Made by a program: the position numbers and the translations under genes
Assembly: GCA_003427395.1 (NCBI GenBank)
Contig: BFEA01001082.1
Location: 41,321 to 63,349, forward strand
Source of the DNA: Chara braunii
Taxonomy: Eukaryota; Streptophyta; Charophyceae; Charales; Characeae
DNA: 22,029 bases
Direction of reading: 5' to 3'
The notes under the pieces: model-generated
Seen by the model: the letters and a program-made list of their open reading frames with translations, nothing else
Told to the model about the DNA's origin: nothing
Database searches by the model: none
Shown here: one piece after another, positions 18,284 through 22,029 of the stretch
Numbering within the stretch: position 1 is the first letter of the stretch
How the letters are laid out: each line of letters starts with the position of its first letter

Positions 18284-18726
18284 GTCTTCCTATAGAAGGA
18301 TGAATCGCACATACACCCGTAGTTTTCTATTAGACTGCTAACTTTGTACTTTTGCAATCTAAAAGTTCTACCATTGGGCAACTTGTGGATCAACGCCTTT
18401 CTATCCCAGTCAAACTGAGGTTGCGAGACTTCGAGGTAGTACATGCCCAGTAGCATATTGAATGGCATTTTGTCGCTCACCAGGAAGGAGATCTTGTGGA
18501 TCACTTCCCCTCCTCCATAGGAGAAGGTGCAGGCTACGTCCTTGACATAGTCCTTTACAACTATTTGGTGCTTGTTGGCTAGCGTAGAAGCTACAGTTAT
18601 GCTAAGCCACTGCACTTGGTCCCCTAAGCGTAGTCTATCCACACAAGCACGACTGATGAAATTTCGTGTAGAGCCTATGTCTGCGAAGGCGCCAACCTTG
18701 CGGCCACCTACATCTACTTCTACCAC
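18274..18726 (-). pseudogene. Retroelement 2 aspartic protease with altered active site
   Basis: A 150-codon frame aligns with the element 1 protease. It has the substrate-flap and core segments plus MPFNMLLGMYYLE, corresponding to LPFDLILGMDWHE in element 1. The catalytic motif reads ADIGSTRNFIS: the D-S/T-G signature has become D-I-G (codon ATA, one C-to-T step from ACA). The conserved Asp of LGMDW is Tyr. Both changes predict loss of activity. The frame continues upstream across the N at 18727 into the duplicated sequence, where GEHFVVEVDVGG is the natural lead-in, preceded by a TAG at 18828-18830. Confidence 0.9.
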
Positions 18727-18806
18727 NCACGACTGATGAAATTTCGTGTAGAGCCTATGTCTGCGAAGGCGCCAACCTTGCGGCCACCTACATCTACTTC
18801 TACCAC
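18648..18806. repeat. 79-bp identical repeat flanking an N (18727)
   Basis: 18648-18726 and 18728-18806 are identical over 79 bases with one N between. The duplication falls inside the protease sequence. Counting it once gives an uninterrupted protease start, which argues for an unmerged contig overlap rather than a real duplication. Confidence 0.92.
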
Positions 18807-19190
18807 GAAATGTTCACCCTTGAACCTCTACTGATCATCGCCCAAGAGCCCCTGGGGTCCTTACCTGACCACTCAGTCTCTAACTCTTCTAGGGCCTCGA
18901 ACACATCTCTCGAACAGAGCGTCGGTGGGTCTGAATATGTCTGCGGGGCGATGCGTGGGTCATTAGCCTTGGCCAACGCCTGAAGTGGGGAAGGCAACGT
19001 TACCACTTCAGCACGAGTAAGAGCGGCTAACACTCCTACTGGCCCGAGGTGTTTCCCTGTAAGCTACTCGCAAAAACACTCCCAGGATTCGAAAATAAAC
19101 CCACCACCGTTGGTGAGGCTACCTTCGTGGTGACCTTCTTGCCGCGGCAAGTCCTGGACGTGTGACCATAATGGCCACAGTTCATGCATG
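18807..19190 (-). pseudogene. Retroelement 2 gag C-terminus with CCHC zinc knuckle
   Basis: CMNCGHYGHTSRTC at 19147-19188 is a perfect C-X2-C-X4-H-X4-C knuckle followed by basic residues (RGKK). It binds element RNA in the particle. Downstream a frame (18800-19033, no ATG) covers an Ala/Leu/Pro/Glu-rich linker with the FEALEELETEW segment toward the protease. At least one frameshift near 19060 and another near 18860 separate knuckle, linker and protease. Upstream the knuckle frame stays open only to a TGA at about 19247-19249. The capsid domain expected beyond it is not seen. Confidence 0.85.
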
Positions 19191-20350
19191 TACCCCTAGC
19201 AACGCTGTCGAGCACACGGTCCCCGCTGGGGGAACCTTCCCGTCCGCGTCACGCAGGATTGGCAGTATTCGCTAGTCGCTTCACGAAAAGGGAAGCGGCG
19301 GAGCCGCTCCGGCCGAGTGCGCCAGCTATACCTCCATCGAGTCCCTACGATAGGACAGAGTCTCGCGAGGTACACCTTACCTCCACCCGTGAGAGTTGTC
19401 ACCATCCTTTGGGTGGGCGTATCCCCGTCGAACTACTGAACCACACGCGAAAGCTTTCTTGCAATCGTGGAGGTGGCCCAGCCGAGGGCGTTTCTCGTAT
19501 GCTGTAGCATAGGGGGTACGCACGGTCCACACCTAGCTCGAACCCGTACGCGAACCGTCACGCTGGGGCGCTGATCTCCCACGTGCGGTTCAGCGTCGGT
19601 CGACTAGGACATCCTAGCTCAACCACGCGATACATGACAAAACAAAATAATTCAGACAAATAAAATGCCTAGTCCCTTTTTTATACGTTCTGACCCATAA
19701 CTCAGAACTGCCAATGTGTCTGAGCGAGTCCCGCACTGAGTTACATAAAAAGAATGCAACCGTCGAGGGAACCATAACGCTCAGTCATGTGTGCTCACTT
19801 GACCTGCTATCATGGCGACGCTTCATGCGTTACCCACATCCGCGCAACCTCTCATCGGTTTCGGGGTTGCGTACGATACTCAAATATCGAAAGCAAAATA
19901 TCGTGAAGGGTTACTCCTTCACGATATTGCACGGCTGAAGGATAAGTCGTTCGGCCCTTGCAGCGCCCCTGTCTTTTAGGCATTGGGTGACGATAAGCAA
20001 GGGGTGTAGGTCCGGCTCAAGGGGGAAACCTTGTTGTGCTGGACGAGAGTCTGGGATGTTCTGGACAACGGCCTCGAATTCCAGGTTCAGGACCAACGTC
20101 CGACTAATAATCTAAAAAAAGCAAGACCCTTTTTGAGACGGGGTATGCTCGTCCTTCCCCTGCGAAAGGAAAATACGAGTACACTCACGGGTTGGCGAGC
20201 GATTCGTCGTACCCAAGTTAAGTCTCAGTCCGATCTAAGGTCGAGCGCTAAACCTTACGCTGTGCTACTCCTGCCTGTTTTCTAGATGCATACGACAGGA
20301 GTAAAATAAGAGAAAGAAAAGGGCGAGTCTCGGGGGAAATCAGGGAGAGT
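19191..20350 (+). other. Hairpin-rich segment, possibly organellar group II intron-like
   Basis: No protein family is recognisable in any frame, and the base composition differs from both flanks. The sequence is rich in stable hairpins. At 19540-19591, GAACCCGTACG pairs with CGTGCGGTTC with one bulged base. Immediately after, CTAGGA / TCCTAG (19604-19617) forms a second stem, followed by CTCAAC. ACGTGCGGTTC plus a short stem ending in AC resembles domains V and VI at the 3' end of group II introns. However, the loop is too long and the canonical AGC triad is absent. A 13-base perfect stem lies at 19897-19928. An organelle-derived insertion is a tentative reading. Confidence 0.3.
19897..19928. 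other. Perfect 13-bp stem-loop
   Basis: AATATCGTGAAGG pairs with CCTTCACGATATT across a 6-base loop (GTTACT). It is the longest perfect short-loop hairpin I found in the window and lies inside the structured segment. Confidence 0.85.
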
Positions 20351-20897
20351 CATTCTCACAGCCATAGTTGAACCTTGTCACTCACACCCNTCATTCATTC
20401 ACCCATATCACCCTTAGTTCAGGAGCGAGCCGTTGCTCCCATACATACCTGCACACACATGAAGTCCAATGAAATTCATACGCAGATGCCACAAAACGTG
20501 GTCAACCCCTTTCTCCCAGATTCATGTCCCACACGCCCNTTTCCGACCCCATTCAACAGAGGCATATTCGCCCGTCCCGATTCGCACAGCTATTGGATGG
20601 CCATTCAAGAGAGGTACCAAGGGTTGGTTTTATTTTATACGAAAATGCCTTTCGCCTGCAGGGTCATAGATATCTAGATGTGGGTATCACAGTGGGTAGG
20701 AGTTGAGTCGCAAATCGACCTGCTATCAATTTGATANCAGAAGTTGATGAAGCTCAAGACTTCGAGGAACACTCGCAGGTAGCAATGATCTGCGTCACAA
20801 AGATCAAAACGGGCATCGCCTATCGGGTTAACGGAGTTCAACTCCGTATCGCACTATAGGCTACTTAGCAGCGGTGTCTGGTAACGATGTGAAAATC
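20351..20897. other. Gap-containing stretch without recognisable gene
   Basis: Three single Ns (20390, 20539, 20737) mark scaffold joins, so continuity here is doubtful. Short plus-strand frames reading through the Ns have no recognisable motif. A hairpin ACGGAGTT / AACTCCGT with a 1-base loop lies at 20831-20847. Confidence 0.7.
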
Positions 20898-21240
20898 CTG
20901 AAAATTTTGGCAGCATTTCTTTTAGGGAAGTGTGCTCGCAGAATATTTACTATACCAAATCTAAAAAGAAAACTCGAGATTCATAAAATATCTGAAAATA
21001 AATCAACTTTTTCGTTTCAGTAGAAATTTCGGCAACACTTCCTTTAGAAAGGAAGGCTTTCAAAATTCCTACTAACTCCAATGACTAAATTATGTCCTAT
21101 CGTAATTGACATCTCTGAAGCTTGACTAACTTTGAGTATTTAGCAGAAATTTTGGCAGCGCCTCCCCTAAGGAAAAACGGCTCCCTGAACTTTTACTAAC
21201 TCAGAGGTTAGCCAATGCCCTACCAAAACAATCATGCATG
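20898..21240 (+). repeat. Three diverged copies of a ~122-bp repeat
   Basis: A GAAATTTTGGCAGC-like core followed by a CTTCCTTTAGRAA-like block starts at about 20899, 21023 and 21146, spacing 122-124 bases. Each is followed some 30 bases later by a TTTACTAAC-like block. Copies are strongly diverged. Such arrays occur in LTR or untranslated parts of retroelements, but no element boundary is visible. Confidence 0.7.
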
Positions 21241-21602
21241 AAAAAGACAAATGCGAAAACAAGAATGAACATCTACCTACCTATCGCTCAAGCATAAAGC
21301 GAGCACTATCAGACTACCCTACTTTGCAGAAAACAGACAGAGCTTGAGCAAAAAAGACAAAGCATCGTCAACAAGCATGTCATGTCCACAACGCATTCAG
21401 CCAATTCAAAACAAGGGTTCGTTCATCAAAGTTTTCATCTTTCCTTTGTTCTGATCACAAAAAACATTAGTCTTGTATCTTACTTAGTTGACTTTTACTT
21501 TCCAGGTTGTTTTCAGTCAAACCCCATGCAATCACCAACGCACTAGCTTGGACTATTCTCACAAGGAGAAAAGTCAAGCCTTTTTCAACAAGCAAAATCG
21601 AC
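21241..21602. other. Gene-free A/C-rich stretch
   Basis: No frame, repeat or structured element stands out between the 122-bp repeats and the minisatellite. Confidence 0.6.
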
Positions 21603-22029
21603 TGACTTAGCAAGGCGACCGGATCAGTCTGAAGGTCCTCATCTCCAGCCCCAGTTCAATGTCTTAGGCAATACGAGCAAGGCGATCGGATTAGTCTGAA
21701 GGACCTCATCTCCAGCCCCAATTCAATGTCTTAGGCAAACGAGTAAGGCGACCAGATCAGTCTGAAGGACCTCATCTCCAGCCCCAGTTCAATGTCTTAG
21801 ACAAACGAGGAAGGCGACCGGATCACTCTGAAGGACCTCGTCTCCAGCCCAAGTTCAATGTCTTAGGCAAACGAGCAAGGCGACCCGATCAGTCTGGAGG
21901 ACCTCATTTCCAGCCCCAATTCAATTTCTTAGGCAATACGAGCAAGGCGACCGGATCAGTCTGAAAGACCTTCTCTCCAGCCCCAGTTCAATGTTTTAGG
22001 CAAAACAGCAAGGCGACCGGATCAGTCTA
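21603..22029 (+). repeat. 66/67-bp minisatellite, over 6 copies, runs off the window
   Basis: Unit landmarks CAAGGCGACCGGATCAGTCT, GACCTCATCTCCAGCCCCA and TTCAATGTCTTAGGCAA recur in order. Unit starts fall at about 21611, 21678, 21744, 21810, 21876, 21943 and 22009, giving spacings of 67, 66, 66, 66, 67 and 66. The 67-base units carry GGCAATACGAG where the 66-base units carry GGCAAACGAG or close variants. Copies are roughly 90-95% alike, with no unique spacers. Confidence 0.95.

Larger units (their letters stand above)
15321..19190 (-). mobile_element. Retroelement 2: 3' half of a chromodomain Ty3/gypsy retrotransposon
   Basis: On the minus strand the order is CCHC knuckle, protease, RT, RNase H, integrase (HHCC, DDE), chromodomain-like tail and polypurine tract. 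Integrase after RNase H defines the Ty3/gypsy (Metaviridae) order, and a C-terminal chromodomain marks chromovirus-type lineages. The capsid part of gag, primer site and 5' LTR are missing, replaced near 19190 by an unrelated structured segment. Frame-breaking changes occur in gag, RT (two), RNase H (two or more) and integrase (three), plus a missing stretch inside the integrase core, so the copy is dead. Most premature stops are TAG or TGA where relatives have CAG or TGG. Confidence 0.92.

Noticed and set aside
18648-18806. True tandem duplication within the protease
   Set aside because: Perfect identity, a central N and a continuous protein when counted once all point to an assembly overlap.
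19184-19507. 107-codon plus-strand frame as an intron-encoded maturase
   Set aside because: No reverse transcriptase, domain X or endonuclease motif is visible. The segment is better described as structured non-coding DNA.
21603-22029. Possible CRISPR array
   Set aside because: The whole 66/67-bp unit is repeated with no variable spacers, and the context is eukaryotic. It is a minisatellite.

Overview
The window looks like eukaryotic nuclear repeat DNA, most likely from a green plant or streptophyte alga. Nothing suggests a bacterial replicon: there are no operons, ribosome-binding sites or dense genes. The evidence is two decayed Ty3/gypsy-type LTR retrotransposons, an initiator-methionine tRNA-type primer binding site, a chromodomain at the end of one integrase, long homopolymer and microsatellite runs, consensus eukaryotic splice sites, and single-N scaffold gaps. 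The host species cannot be named from sequence alone. A charophyte such as Chara is a guess, not a result. I found no intact protein-coding gene, rRNA or tRNA.

Layout. 1-921: poly(A), GC-rich hairpins, a 25-bp tandem repeat and an ACGT-rich inverted repeat. 922-6218, minus strand: the 5' half of retroelement 1. It holds a putative LTR (6025-6218), a primer binding site (6008-6021), a long leader, a gag with coiled-coil, proline-rich, capsid and zinc-knuckle parts, a protease, and the first part of the reverse transcriptase (RT). RT stops abruptly near 940, at a 15-bp inverted repeat. The leader plus the first ~240 bases of gag are tandemly duplicated (3535-4645 and 4646-5788). The leader carries about 18 copies of a CCACGTCAGC-like ACGT motif. 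A strong splice donor lies just after the primer site, and a strong acceptor lies directly before an ATG in each duplicate.

6220-14290: about 8 kb without recognisable genes. From about 6.9 kb it is strongly G- and T-rich on the plus strand, with several internal diverged duplications and long T, A and GA runs. 14290-15320: a C/A-rich stretch, an ATC microsatellite, and the GC-rich sequence that should be the 3' LTR of element 2. 15321-19190, minus strand: the 3' half of retroelement 2 (zinc knuckle, protease, RT, RNase H, integrase, chromodomain, polypurine tract). It is broken by many stops and frameshifts, most stops being explicable as C-to-T or G-to-A changes.

19190-20350: a hairpin-rich, non-retroelement segment with weak resemblance to a group II intron end, perhaps of organelle origin. 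20350-20900 contains three N gaps. 20898-21240 has three diverged copies of a ~122-bp repeat, and 21603-22029 is a 66/67-bp minisatellite running off the window.

The two elements are complementary halves on the same strand, overlapping only in zinc knuckle, protease and RT start, so neither is autonomous. The observations most worth following are the apparent leader intron with its duplicated first exon, the dense ACGT motif array inside that leader, and the structured segment abutting the gag of element 2.
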